This document shows positions 27,095 through 35,409 of a stretch of DNA of 64,000 nt, piece by piece. The stretch comes from an uncultured Collinsella sp. (GTDB lineage: Bacteria; Actinomycetota; Coriobacteriia; Coriobacteriales; Coriobacteriaceae): positions 1 to 64,000 of the forward strand of contig CAKTWK010000001.1 in assembly GCA_934630735.1 (NCBI GenBank). Reading direction: 5' to 3'. The notes under the pieces are model-generated. The model saw nothing but the letters and a program-made list of their open reading frames with translations. It searched no databases and had not been told where the DNA came from. How positions within the stretch are numbered: position 1 is the stretch's first letter; the number at the start of each line of letters is the position of its first letter. Made by a program: the position numbers and the translations under genes.

Positions 27095-27289
27095 AACCGC
27101 CACAAAGGGGACAGGCGCCTTTGCGGTGGTTCTGGACTTGGCCGGCCAGTTTGTCTCGATCTGTAACAGTTAGAGGTCAAATTCCCCGCCTGGTGTTACA
27201 GATCGAGACATTAGATTGGCGGCCATTCGATTTATCTCAATCTGTAACATCTAGAGCCGTTTTGGGCAGTTTGGTGTTACAGATTGAGA
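27095..27289. repeat. GGGGACAG hairpin followed by two 80-bp-phased hairpin units
   Basis: The hairpin CCGCCACAAAGG / CCTTTGCGGTGG (27095-27130) is followed by units at 27154 and 27235 (81-bp period). Both the hairpin-to-array junction (TCTGGACTTG) and the second half match the copy at 20070-20344, so this is a duplicated composite element. It lies 3' of the 799-aa surface gene, exactly as the other copy lies 3' of the 2202-aa gene. Confidence 0.87.
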
Positions 27290-27326
27290 TTTTGCTGAGG
27301 CCGAGAACGAAAGCCGTCACCCAGCT

Positions 27327-29726
27327 CTAGCGCTTGCGGCGCTTGGTCGCGGCGAGGCCGGCGGCGGCTACGGTTGCGCCGGCGATGCCTAGGGCGGCGA
27401 CCGTCATCGCGGTGGTATCCCCCGTGGTAGCCAGGACAGCATCACCCTTCTTGGCCTGCGTGGTTTTCTCAACCGTCTTGGTCGTGGCGGTTGTCGTGGC
27501 CGACTTGGCCGCGGGTTTGGTCTCGGGCTTCACCTCGGGCTTAGTCTCAGGCTTCACCTCAGGCTGCGGCGTCGGCTTGGGATCCGGCGTAGGCTGCGGA
27601 TCGGGGGCCGGCGTGGCCTCGGGCGTAAACGTCAGATTGGTACTCAACCATAGCGTGTAGATCCAACCGCTGTCGGGATCGATCTCGCTTGCCTCGCTCG
27701 CCTGATATCCGCACTCCACGCCATTGACCATCAGCTTAGTGTTCGGCGTAAAGTAGAAACCGCGCGCCGGCTTAAAGTACAGGCCGTAACGATAGGTCAC
27801 ACCAGGCTTAAAGGCATCGATGTGGTTGGTGATGTTCTGGTCCCAGAACTCAACGGAATTTACGTCGCTGCCGTCGCTGCCCGTCCAGAACTCACACTGG
27901 AGAATAGAGTCGGAACCCGCCGGAGTGCCCGCCGTAAAGACCGGCTTATCGCCTGCCTTGAAGGTGGTCGTGGCGCCGTTGACCTCGATAACGTCGATGG
28001 CACGCCATTCGTCGATCGGCTGCTCGCACAGCATATTGTCAGCTTTTGGCGCGAAGACGCCGTTGTCGGTCTTGATGTGGTGCGCCCAATGACCGTTGAC
28101 GTTCATATTGCAGTCATCGGCCACGGTATTGTCGCCCTTGAGCCTCAGCTCGACGGAATACATGTAGAACTTGCCCTCTTCGAAGTGGTCAATCTTCTTC
28201 ATGCCCGGCTTGTACTCCGCGGGATCGGAATACCAGAAGGCGACGGGTACCGACTCCCCGGATTCCATATCGAGCTCCATTTCTTCCCAGCACTCGTAGG
28301 CAATCTCGTACTTGTCGGCATCGGCGGCAGGAATCGTCGCGGTCGCACGCGGCGCCTCGCCGGGCGCGTAGTCGATTTTCACATCGTTGACGTTTAGATT
28401 CTCAAGAGCTTCGTTTTCCGACGAAGCAGGCATCGTAATTGTTTTAATAGCAGGGACATACAGGAATTCTCCGCTTAGACTCGACTTTACGGTTTCCCCG
28501 TTTACGGTAACAACGGTTTCATCGCTGAAGGAATATCCGTCTTTTGGCTTCAGCATAAGAGAATACACGTACTCTTTCCCGCTTTTAAACTTTGTAATAG
28601 TCGGCAGGGAACCATGTGAGCCGTTATCGGAATACCAGGCAGCAACGGGTTCGTTGTTTTCAAATTCCTGCCAGCATTCATAAGCGATTTCGTATTTATC
28701 TGCATCGTAGTTAGGGACACCTGCCGTCGCCTGCGGACCAGTATCCAGCTGCCAATTGAAGTTCGTATTCTGAACATTGGCAAAGGAGATGGATTCCGAT
28801 TCTGATTCCGCTGCCGGGATAACAAGGCACGCCCTCTCGTAGACATGGGTGCGGGTGTAGTAGTCATCCCGGATCTCGTTAATAGTGGGTTTCCCGGTCG
28901 CCTCGGTGTCTCCTTTAAAGGCGTCGTCCGGATCACCGATGATGATATTCCCGGGCTCTGTACCCGTATACGTAAGCTTGGATCCATCATAGGTGGTCGT
29001 CATCTTGGACTTATTCTCCTTGTACTCCGTAAAGTACTTCTGCTCCTCCTTCTGTCTCTGAATCTTGCTGATATCCAGGGTAAGCGTTGTTTTATTGCTC
29101 GCACTGTCATACGCCGCATGGACGATCAAGTCCCCCAGGCCGATAAAAGTCAAAGCGCCACCATCGAGAGCAGACTGGTCTCCATCTACAAGGGCAATCC
29201 CCTCCACATACTCAATCGTTTCTTCTTTCTTGATGTCGGTGTAATTGTTCCGCACCGTAGTATTGACCCTAACGCCGCTGCCGCCAACAACATCGGTCAC
29301 ACCGCAGGGCATGATGGCGTCATTCGCCGGCGTGGCGGCGTTGTCGCTGGGAGTATTTTGTTCAGCGGGTGCCGCATCGTTGGATTCATCGGTGGCGCCA
29401 GTCGGGGCCGTCTGCTGAGGCTCAACGGTGGCTTGCGCCGCCGGAGCAGCATCGGTTGCAGGCGCGGTCGAAGCAGCTGGTGCGGTCGTTGCAGCCGTAT
29501 CCCCCGCAACCGTCGGCGTCACCGGAGCTGCGGCAACCTCATCCGTCCCAGCGGCGGGATCGGCGCATTCCGTCGCCAGCGCCACGCTCGGCAGCAGCAG
29601 CTGACCGACCATAAGCGCGCACGCGCCGGCGCAAGCTATTTTGGCACCCACACAACGCCAGGTACCGTGAACCAGCGAGCAGGTACGCTCGCGCTGGGTT
29701 TGCTTTCCAAAGTGGCTTCCGCACAT
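27327..29726 (-). CDS. Sortase-type surface protein with repeated beta domains
   Basis: About 799 aa from ATG 29726, chosen for AAGGAGG 5 nt upstream; the upstream extension covers a repeat hairpin. The signal peptide (HGTWRCVGAKIACAGACAL..LLLPSVALA) is nearly the same as that of the next gene. An Ala/Thr/Pro-rich spacer (45-140) is followed by about 250 residues of unknown fold and then about three related beta-rich repeats. The clearest mark of these is DKYEIAYECW in the first two, plus YSL/YSV/YGL..KP or RLKG segments. Next come a PxP/KPE stalk and the sorting tail LATTGD, TM, KRRKR. It is probably exposed on the wall as an adhesin-like protein. Function not recognised. Confidence 0.85.
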   Translation of the reverse strand: MCGSHFGKQTQRERTCSLVHGTWRCVGAKIACAGACALMVGQLLLPSVALATECADPAAGTDEVAAAPVTPTVAGDTAATTAPAASTAPATDAAPAAQATVEPQQTAPTGATDESNDAAPAEQNTPSDNAATPANDAIMPCGVTDVVGGSGVRVNTTVRNNYTDIKKEETIEYVEGIALVDGDQSALDGGALTFIGLGDLIVHAAYDSASNKTTLTLDISKIQRQKEEQKYFTEYKENKSKMTTTYDGSKLTYTGTEPGNIIIGDPDDAFKGDTEATGKPTINEIRDDYYTRTHVYERACLVIPAAESESESISFANVQNTNFNWQLDTGPQATAGVPNYDADKYEIAYECWQEFENNEPVAAWYSDNGSHGSLPTITKFKSGKEYVYSLMLKPKDGYSFSDETVVTVNGETVKSSLSGEFLYVPAIKTITMPASSENEALENLNVNDVKIDYAPGEAPRATATIPAADADKYEIAYECWEEMELDMESGESVPVAFWYSDPAEYKPGMKKIDHFEEGKFYMYSVELRLKGDNTVADDCNMNVNGHWAHHIKTDNGVFAPKADNMLCEQPIDEWRAIDVIEVNGATTTFKAGDKPVFTAGTPAGSDSILQCEFWTGSDGSDVNSVEFWDQNITNHIDAFKPGVTYRYGLYFKPARGFYFTPNTKLMVNGVECGYQASEASEIDPDSGWIYTLWLSTNLTFTPEATPAPDPQPTPDPKPTPQPEVKPETKPEVKPETKPAAKSATTTATTKTVEKTTQAKKGDAVLATTGDTTAMTVAALGIAGATVAAAGLAATKRRKR

Positions 29727-29752
29727 AACGGCCTCCTTGGTCGTAGGGGCAT

Positions 29753-29788
29753 ACCACCACAAAGGTGCCTGTCCCCTTTGTGGTGGTC
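29753..29788. repeat. GGGGACAG hairpin in the leader of the 799-aa surface gene
   Basis: ACCACCACAAAGG / CCTTTGTGGTGGT around TGCCTGTCC. It ends about 25 nt before the start codon and so would lie in the mRNA leader. Confidence 0.75.
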
Positions 29789-29822
29789 CTGTACCACCAA
29801 GATGTGTCAAATGACTCCGTAT

Positions 29823-29850
29823 GCCTAGGTTCGTAGATGCGAACCTAGGC
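29823..29850. promoter_or_regulatory. Palindrome GCCTAGGTTCG / CGAACCTAGGC
   Basis: Perfect 11-bp arms with a 6-nt centre, about 100 nt upstream of the 799-aa gene start. It shares AGGTTCG-N7-GAACCT and the adjacent GCAGGTAGA (minus strand) with 27049-27083. Confidence 0.55.
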
Positions 29851-29872
29851 CTCTACCTGCGGAAATACAAAG

Positions 29873-29908
29873 AGCCGCCGCGAGGGCATTTATGCTCGCG
29901 CGGCGGCT
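29873..29908 (-). terminator. Terminator of the 533-aa surface gene
   Basis: AGCCGCCGCG / CGCGGCGGCT with a 16-nt loop, followed on the minus strand by CTTTGTATTT; 24 nt after the stop. Confidence 0.65.
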
Positions 29909-29931
29909 GAAAATGGCTATGAAAGCTTGCA

Positions 29932-31533
29932 CTAGCGGTTGCGGCGCTTGGATGCGACGAAGCCGGCGCCGATGACGGACGCACCGGCAATGCCGAGGGC
30001 TGCCGCCGTCGTCGCGGCGCTATCGCCCGTGGCGGCCAGGGCGCCGGAAGCGTTTTTGGCCCCAGCTGCAGTCTTGGTCGTAACGGTCTTGGTGGTCTTT
30101 GCATCCTTGTCTACGGGCTTGAGGTCAGGCTTCTGCTCGGGATTGGGCATGGGATCGGGCTCCGGAGCCGGCTCGGGGTCCGGCGTTGGGTCCGGCTCCT
30201 GCCCGTCTCCAAAATCAATCACCACATCATGGGCGACCTCGGCAGAACCGACGATATCCGAAATCGTAGACGAACCGGCAACACCGATGACCTGCCCGCT
30301 CTGGGAACTCGGCCATTGCCCCGTATCGACATCCTTTTTCACATTGCGCACGGCACCGTCCATCGGAATCGTAATCGTCGCGTTCCCTCGTAAATCGATC
30401 ATCGCGGCATGGTACAGGGTCGTATTCACGACGTTGCGGTTGATCGCATAAATCCCCGCAGTCGCGCCCGAAGCCTCGATCTTCGATTTGAAAATCTGGA
30501 TACGAGGCGTTTCAAACCTGGTATTTGCCTCTGCCATGATTCCAAAACTTTGATTGCGATCGGCGTCGATGCCGCTTGCGGCAGACAGGCTTCGAGACGT
30601 GAGGTTCGACTTCTCGACAAGCATCCACACCGCACCGTCTTGCGAGCGTGCGATGATACCCGCCGAGAGTGAAGCCGCACTACCAGCCGAAAGCGTGACA
30701 TCGGCTCCGTTGACGATTTTCATGAGGGTATTCTTCTTGATACCAAACGTATTGATGCACATGGAAGCCCACGAGGCATCGCCAGTCTTAATCGACAGAC
30801 TGGCGCCATCGACGGTGACATCGCCGCCGTGCTCATAAGCGGAATCCGGCTCTTCCTGCTCGCCTTCCTGGGCAGCGTGTCTGTTTGGAATGTTATCAGC
30901 ATGGATACCGCAGATGATCTCCATTGGACGCCAAGATCCTTCAGCCGATTTCGCCTCGATTTTGACATCAGCGCCCTTATCGATTGTCACGCTGCCGGCC
31001 GTCGCGCGAATGCCCGCCACGTTTTCCGCTGCACCCGAAGCCGTCGCGTTGACGCTGACGCCGCTGATGGTCACATCGCCGCCGGTCCTGCCGTCTCCCG
31101 ACGCTGTAATTACATCGTTCTGGGCCGTCGCATTCAGGGTGCCGTCGCCGGTAATGGCAAGGTTACCGTTCTTAACAGCAATGGCGCTCTGCCCGGCGTC
31201 GGCCGTGACGGTGTTGGTGCCCGTCACGCCGATGGTGAGGTTGCCCTTGGCGCCGATGGAGCCGCCGTCGTAGCCGTTGAGCTTCATGTCGTCGGCGCCG
31301 TTCCAGGACCAGGTTCCTGCCTCGTCGCCGGCAGCGGTGCCCGCGTCGTACTGCGTGCCGCCCACGTTGACCCAGTCGGCGGCGAGCGCCACGCTCGGCA
31401 GCAGCAGCTGGCCGGCCATGAGCACGCAGGCCCCCGCGCAGGCGAGTTTTGCGCCCACGCGGCGCCATGTTCCGTGGGAGAGCGAGCACGCGCGGCCGTG
31501 GTCGATTGGGTTGTCATGGATTTGCGTTCGCAT
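29932..31533 (-). CDS. Sortase-type surface protein with beta-helix-like carbohydrate-binding region
   Basis: 533 aa from ATG 31533 (AAGGAGG 5 nt upstream). The signal peptide (HGTWRRVGAKLACAGACVL..LLLPSVALA) is nearly shared with the 799-aa protein. The mature part contains repeated short strands (KGNLTIGVTGTNTV, NGNLAITGDGTLN, GGDVTISGVSV, GSVTIDKGADV) typical of right-handed beta helices of the Cthe_2159-type carbohydrate-binding group. A Pro/Glu/Asp stalk leads to the sorting tail LAATGD, TM, KRRNR. Inferred role: wall-bound polysaccharide- or mucin-interacting protein. Confidence 0.85.
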   Translation of the reverse strand: MRTQIHDNPIDHGRACSLSHGTWRRVGAKLACAGACVLMAGQLLLPSVALAADWVNVGGTQYDAGTAAGDEAGTWSWNGADDMKLNGYDGGSIGAKGNLTIGVTGTNTVTADAGQSAIAVKNGNLAITGDGTLNATAQNDVITASGDGRTGGDVTISGVSVNATASGAAENVAGIRATAGSVTIDKGADVKIEAKSAEGSWRPMEIICGIHADNIPNRHAAQEGEQEEPDSAYEHGGDVTVDGASLSIKTGDASWASMCINTFGIKKNTLMKIVNGADVTLSAGSAASLSAGIIARSQDGAVWMLVEKSNLTSRSLSAASGIDADRNQSFGIMAEANTRFETPRIQIFKSKIEASGATAGIYAINRNVVNTTLYHAAMIDLRGNATITIPMDGAVRNVKKDVDTGQWPSSQSGQVIGVAGSSTISDIVGSAEVAHDVVIDFGDGQEPDPTPDPEPAPEPDPMPNPEQKPDLKPVDKDAKTTKTVTTKTAAGAKNASGALAATGDSAATTAAALGIAGASVIGAGFVASKRRNR

Positions 31534-31560
31534 ATGAGCCTCCTTGTCGTAAGGGGTGCT

Positions 31561-31579
31561 TCTGTAACACCATGTTACG
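31561..31579 (-). promoter_or_regulatory. TGTAACA-CCA-TGTTACG near-palindrome in surface gene promoter region
   Basis: Two inverse TGTAACA half-sites are spaced by 3 nt, about 30 nt upstream of the ATG of the 533-aa gene. The same half-sites (TGTAACA / TGTTACA) are the arms of the 80-bp-phased hairpin arrays, there with 25-nt loops. It may be a binding site or the remnant of a unit. Confidence 0.45.
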
Positions 31580-31703
31580 GGAAGATAGCCGGATCCCGGG
31601 GCACAAATTCTCAAGTGACGCATCTGCCAGCGCAAAAGGCAACGAGCATGCGATTGCCAAGCGCGCCCCGCCCCCGAAAGGCCCGCCCCCTAACGTCATG
31701 GTC

Positions 31704-31709
31704 TACAAT
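31704..31709 (+). promoter_or_regulatory. Possible -10 box for the LuxR-type gene
   Basis: TACAAT lies 38 nt before the TTG start; the -35 is not clear. Confidence 0.35.
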
Positions 31710-31746
31710 CGAGGGCACAATCATTCGTCCATCCAAAGGACCGTCC

Positions 31747-33150
31747 TTGAACCTAAGCAAGCCTAAAATCAACGCGCTTCTGGCACTCGCGCTCTTCACC
31801 TTCGCCTTCCTTGCCGCCGAGTTTCGCTTCGACGTCAACGTCGGGCTGCTCGCCGGTGCCGAACGCGTTGTGATCGCACAGGGCTTTATTCTGGGCGCGA
31901 GTGTACTCGGCTTTATCGGATACGCGCCGCTGCTCGGGCTCGCACAGCGCAAAGGCCAGCCCCAGGCAGCTGTCAGCGTCGCCGTCCCCATCGCCATCTT
32001 GGGGCTGACTCAGATTCAGTCCCCCACGAGCCCGCTTGCGCTCGAGATTCTGGGGTGCCTCGCATTCCTCGGGCTCGGTCTGCTGGGTGCCGCTGCTCAC
32101 CACGCCTTTTCGTTGGCATTCCAGAATGACTCCAAACTCGCCACCGGCGCAGGGGCAGCCTATGCCGCGGGCATCCTGATGCAATTCGTCACCAACCTGA
32201 TTGATTGCGGTGGCATCGCCGAGCTCATCATTCTTGGCGCAGCGACTATCGCCATCTCCGCCCTCAGCGCCACTACCCAAGAGGCAAACGAGGGCCCCAG
32301 CCCCACCATCAATCCCTTTGCCGAGCCCTCGCACGCCCTCGCCAAGCAGGCGTGCTGGAGTATCGCGCTCGTCATGATTCTCGCCTGCCTGTTCTCGACG
32401 CTCGATAACGTCGTCACGTTCTCCAATGCCCACGGCACCATCGCCGTACAGACCTGGCCGCGCCTCTTTTTGGCGGCGAGCGGTCTCGTCGCCGGTATCG
32501 TCTTTGATCTTGCCGAGCGTCGCTACATGGGCCTCATCATGCTCGGCGTCACGGTACTTTCCACCATCTCGATCTTGGCCGTGGAAGCCGGCGCCGATCC
32601 CAACTTGGGCCTCATCGTCTTTTATCTGAGCTCGGGCTTTTTTGTCACGTTCTTTACCGCCACGTTTACGCAGCTGGCGCCGCGCATGCACACGCCCGCA
32701 CTGTGGGCTGGCATGGGCCGCGCAGCCAACAACGTGTGCGCGTTCACTACGTCGGGCATCTCGCTGGCACTTGTGACCTCGGGCAATGTCGCCCTCATCA
32801 TGATCGGCGCACTCATGCTGCTTGTAGCGGCGAGTGTGGCGTTTGTAGCCGCGGGCCTGTTCCGCCTGCCCCAAACCGAGCAGGAGCGCGAACACCAGCA
32901 ACGAGCCGAGAAAGCGCTCGCCGCCCCCACCATCGAAGAGCAACGCCAGGCCTTCATCGCCAATCACGCTCTCACCCCGCGCGAAGTCGATGTGCTCATA
33001 GCCGTGACCCAGGACGAACGTCCGCTCAAGCAAATCGCCGAGGAGCTCGGCATCTCGATGCGCATGGTACAGCGCCACCTGAGCTCTATCTACCAAAAGA
33101 CCGACACGCAGACGCGCGCCGGTCTCACCAAGGCCTTCCCCTCAGCCTAA
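31747..33150 (+). CDS. LuxR-type HTH regulator with polytopic membrane domain
   Basis: 467 aa from TTG 31747, chosen because AAAGGA is 6 nt upstream; no ATG fits, and the longer open frame runs antisense through the surface gene. The first about 380 residues hold around 12 hydrophobic helices arranged like an MFS transporter. The last about 65 residues are a LuxR/GerE HTH (LTPREVDVLIAV, QIAEELGISMRMVQRHLSSIY). This membrane-regulator design is common in Coriobacteriia. It is divergent from the surface gene block and may sense a small molecule and regulate neighbours (inference). Confidence 0.83.
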   Translation: MNLSKPKINALLALALFTFAFLAAEFRFDVNVGLLAGAERVVIAQGFILGASVLGFIGYAPLLGLAQRKGQPQAAVSVAVPIAILGLTQIQSPTSPLALEILGCLAFLGLGLLGAAAHHAFSLAFQNDSKLATGAGAAYAAGILMQFVTNLIDCGGIAELIILGAATIAISALSATTQEANEGPSPTINPFAEPSHALAKQACWSIALVMILACLFSTLDNVVTFSNAHGTIAVQTWPRLFLAASGLVAGIVFDLAERRYMGLIMLGVTVLSTISILAVEAGADPNLGLIVFYLSSGFFVTFFTATFTQLAPRMHTPALWAGMGRAANNVCAFTTSGISLALVTSGNVALIMIGALMLLVAASVAFVAAGLFRLPQTEQEREHQQRAEKALAAPTIEEQRQAFIANHALTPREVDVLIAVTQDERPLKQIAEELGISMRMVQRHLSSIYQKTDTQTRAGLTKAFPSA

Positions 33151-33158
33151 AACAAAAA

Positions 33159-33197
33159 CCACCACAAAGGTGCCTGTCCCCTTTGTGGTGGTTTTGG
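33159..33197. terminator. GGGGACAG-type hairpin, likely bidirectional terminator
   Basis: AACCACCACAAAGG / CCTTTGTGGTGGTT between two convergent genes, 9 nt and 5 nt from their stops. It is the same repeat family as 29753-29788. Confidence 0.7.
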
Positions 33198-33201
33198 TCG
33201 G

Positions 33202-33825
33202 CTAGCCTTCGAGCTGCGCCACTTTATAGCGGTAGGCTGCGGCGATGACGTCTTTACAGCCCTCGCGGCCCAACTTGGCGCGGTTGACGACGATGTCCTT
33301 GCCGCTCGTCATCTTCCACTTTCCGGCGCTGTAGCGCTTGTAGAACGCCTCGCGCGCCTTCTGCTGCTGCTTGACCAGCTTGGCGCCCTTCTTTTTGTTA
33401 AGGCCGCGCTTCTTGCGCACGATCTCGACGCGGTCCTCAAAGGGTGCGGTCACCAACACGGCAATGTGGTTGGGGTTGTTGCGAAGCAGATAATCGGACA
33501 GGCGGCCTTCGATAATGCAACTCTCGGTCTCGCCCAGGTCCAAAATCACCTGGCTCATCTTTTGGAACAACTTGTCCGAGTACGAGCGCGCATCGTAGCG
33601 GTCGGGCAGGAACGCCATGTTCTCCACGGCCAGACGTTCGTCATAGGCGGCCATCTTATCGAGCGACTCGCCCGCGCGCAGCGACGCGCGCACCAGTAGC
33701 TCGTTGTCGTACAGAGGAATCCCCAACTCGTTGGCGAGGATGCGTCCGATCTCGTGGCCCTCGGCACCAAAGTCGCGCGCGATGGTAATGACCACGGGGC
33801 TCTTCTTGTTCTCCAGATCGCTCAT
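33202..33825 (-). CDS. Cytidylate kinase-like protein
   Basis: 207 aa. Matches the cytidylate-kinase-like group: VITIARDFGAEGHEIGRIL at the N-terminus (in place of the classical P-loop GxxGxGKS), LYDNELLVRA, a LID-like CIIEGRLSDYLL, and a basic C-terminal stretch (RKKRGLNKKKGAK). It is distinct from canonical Cmk, which is normally fused to or next to der/ispH. True substrate unknown; a nucleotide or related phosphotransfer is likely. Start supported by AAAGGAAT. Monocistronic. Confidence 0.8.
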   Translation of the reverse strand: MSDLENKKSPVVITIARDFGAEGHEIGRILANELGIPLYDNELLVRASLRAGESLDKMAAYDERLAVENMAFLPDRYDARSYSDKLFQKMSQVILDLGETESCIIEGRLSDYLLRNNPNHIAVLVTAPFEDRVEIVRKKRGLNKKKGAKLVKQQQKAREAFYKRYSAGKWKMTSGKDIVVNRAKLGREGCKDVIAAAYRYKVAQLEG

Positions 33826-33894
33826 CGCGATTCCTTTCTAACAAATGAAAAAAGGCGATTCCTGATTCCCATTTTGTCACTTACGACCGTCCTG

Positions 33895-33991
33895 GTTTCC
33901 CAAGTGCGGCAGATTGCCCCGAAAGAGGAGCGCCGCGTACTAAATGTACGCAAGCGACGATTGAGGGGCAAGGTGCCGTGCTTGGGGAAGC
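33895..33991. repeat. Nested inverted-repeat element after the amino acid permease gene
   Basis: Outer arms 33895-33920 and 33965-33991 (about 26 bp with mismatches, ending GGCAxxTTGCCCC) enclose an inner hairpin GCGTAC-TAAAT-GTACGC (33935-33951). It abuts the permease stop at 33996. Confidence 0.75.
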
Positions 33992-33995
33992 AGAA

Positions 33996-34634
33996 CTATG
34001 CGGCTACGATACGACGTTGATATGCCCTCACCAACAACGAGATACCAAAGTTGAGCATAAAGTACATCGCAAACACCAGGCCGTAGAGCATAAGTACCTG
34101 CGACAGGTCGATTGCGTGGGCCATCACGACGTTTGCCGTGTACATGAGCTCGGCCACGTTAATGCCCGAAAGATACGAGCTGTCCTTGATGACGGTCGTG
34201 CATTGGCTAAACAGCGCCGGAATGATCGTCTTAAACGTCTGCGGCAGAATGATGTAGCGCATGGTGGCAAAGAAGCCAAAGCCCTGGCTCTGCGCTGCCT
34301 CAAACTGGCCGCGCGGAATCGAGTTGAGGCCGCCGCGCACAATCTCGGCCATAACAGCGCTGGTAAACAGCGTAAAGGCGATGGTCGAAATCACAATGTC
34401 CAAACCCTGCACCGTAAAGTAGATAAACAGGATCCACAGCAGGTTCGGCGTGCAGCGGAACAGCTCGATATAGGCGCTCACCAAAATACGGAACGGGCGG
34501 GGCGCATAGCTCTTAACGAGCGCCAGCACCGTGCCAAAGATGAGGGAGAAAAAGATCGACAGCGCCGAGATCTCTATGGTCTTAACGAAGCCGCCCCAAA
34601 TGTAGAGCAGGTTGGTCGCGTTGAAGATTTCCAT
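33996..34634 (-). CDS. Polar amino acid ABC transporter permease (last gene of operon)
   Basis: 212 aa with five membrane helices of the HisM/GlnP type. The EAA loop reads EIVRGGLNSIPRGQFEAAQSQGF. It pairs with the permease encoded 3 nt upstream to form the channel, driven by the ATPase at the head of the operon. RBS and overlap pattern support translation coupled to the upstream gene. Confidence 0.92.
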   Translation of the reverse strand: MEIFNATNLLYIWGGFVKTIEISALSIFFSLIFGTVLALVKSYAPRPFRILVSAYIELFRCTPNLLWILFIYFTVQGLDIVISTIAFTLFTSAVMAEIVRGGLNSIPRGQFEAAQSQGFGFFATMRYIILPQTFKTIIPALFSQCTTVIKDSSYLSGINVAELMYTANVVMAHAIDLSQVLMLYGLVFAMYFMLNFGISLLVRAYQRRIVAA

Positions 34635-34637
34635 GCG

Positions 34638-35384
34638 CTAGGCCTCCTCTACGTTGTCGAGCCCCAGCTCGGCCAGGCTCACGCCGCGCGGACGCTCCTT
34701 GGAGCGGCGCTCGAGCCACTGCACCAGCATGGCGAGCGGAAAGCAGATGATGAAGTACATAAGGCAGCAGACGATGTATCCCTGCAGGTAACCGTACAGA
34801 CTCACAAAGTTGTCGGAACGGTACATAAGGTCGCCGCCAGCCACAAGCGCCAGCACCGATGTGTTCTTGACCAGGTTGAGCGCCTGGTTACACAGCGGCG
34901 GCAAAATGATCTTGAACGTCTGGGGCAGCACGATGTACCAGTATGCCTGCGCACGGGTGAAGCCCTGGCTCTGGGCCGCCTCCATTTGACCGCGCGGAAC
35001 CGCCTCGATACCAGTGCGGATGACCTCCGAAATGTAGGCCGCGTGATACAGGCCCACACCCAAGAAGCCCAGCACGAACGGCGCGATGCGCACCGGCTGG
35101 TCGGCACCCGTTATGGCCTGCAAAAACTGCGGACCGGCCATGTACATAAAGAGCACCTGCACGGGCAGCGGGGTGTTCTGGTAAAACTCCACGTACACGC
35201 GGCTTATGGCGCGCAGCACGCGCGAACGGGTGGTAGAGAACACGCCCAGCAACGTGCCCAGCACCAGTGACAGCAACAGACCGGCAACGACCACCTGCAG
35301 CGTCACGCCAAAGCCCTCCCAGAAGGGCCCCATGTTTTGAAATGTCGTCGACCAACGGTCGGCGTCAAATAATCCTTCGAGCAT
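34638..35384 (-). CDS. Polar amino acid ABC transporter permease
   Basis: 248 aa from ATG 35384 (AAGGAAGGA 5 nt upstream). HisM-type permease: five helices, EAA loop EVIRTGIEAVPRGQMEAAQSQGF. Its C-terminal tail is charged (EERRSK-like). It lies between the binding-protein gene and the second permease. The gene set (ATPase, binding protein, two permeases) is that of GltIJKL or GluABCD transporters. Confidence 0.92.
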   Translation of the reverse strand: MLEGLFDADRWSTTFQNMGPFWEGFGVTLQVVVAGLLLSLVLGTLLGVFSTTRSRVLRAISRVYVEFYQNTPLPVQVLFMYMAGPQFLQAITGADQPVRIAPFVLGFLGVGLYHAAYISEVIRTGIEAVPRGQMEAAQSQGFTRAQAYWYIVLPQTFKIILPPLCNQALNLVKNTSVLALVAGGDLMYRSDNFVSLYGYLQGYIVCCLMYFIICFPLAMLVQWLERRSKERPRGVSLAELGLDNVEEA

Positions 35385-35409
35385 TTGATTCCTTCCTTGG
35401 ACGATGCGC

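Noticed and set aside
30829..31746. Upstream extension of the LuxR-type gene
   Set aside because: This part is antisense to the 533-aa surface gene and has no ribosome site; the TTG at 31747 has one.
31753..33096. Long antisense frame over the LuxR-type gene
   Set aside because: Low-complexity charged product with no motif, opposite a gene with a clear HTH and membrane helices.
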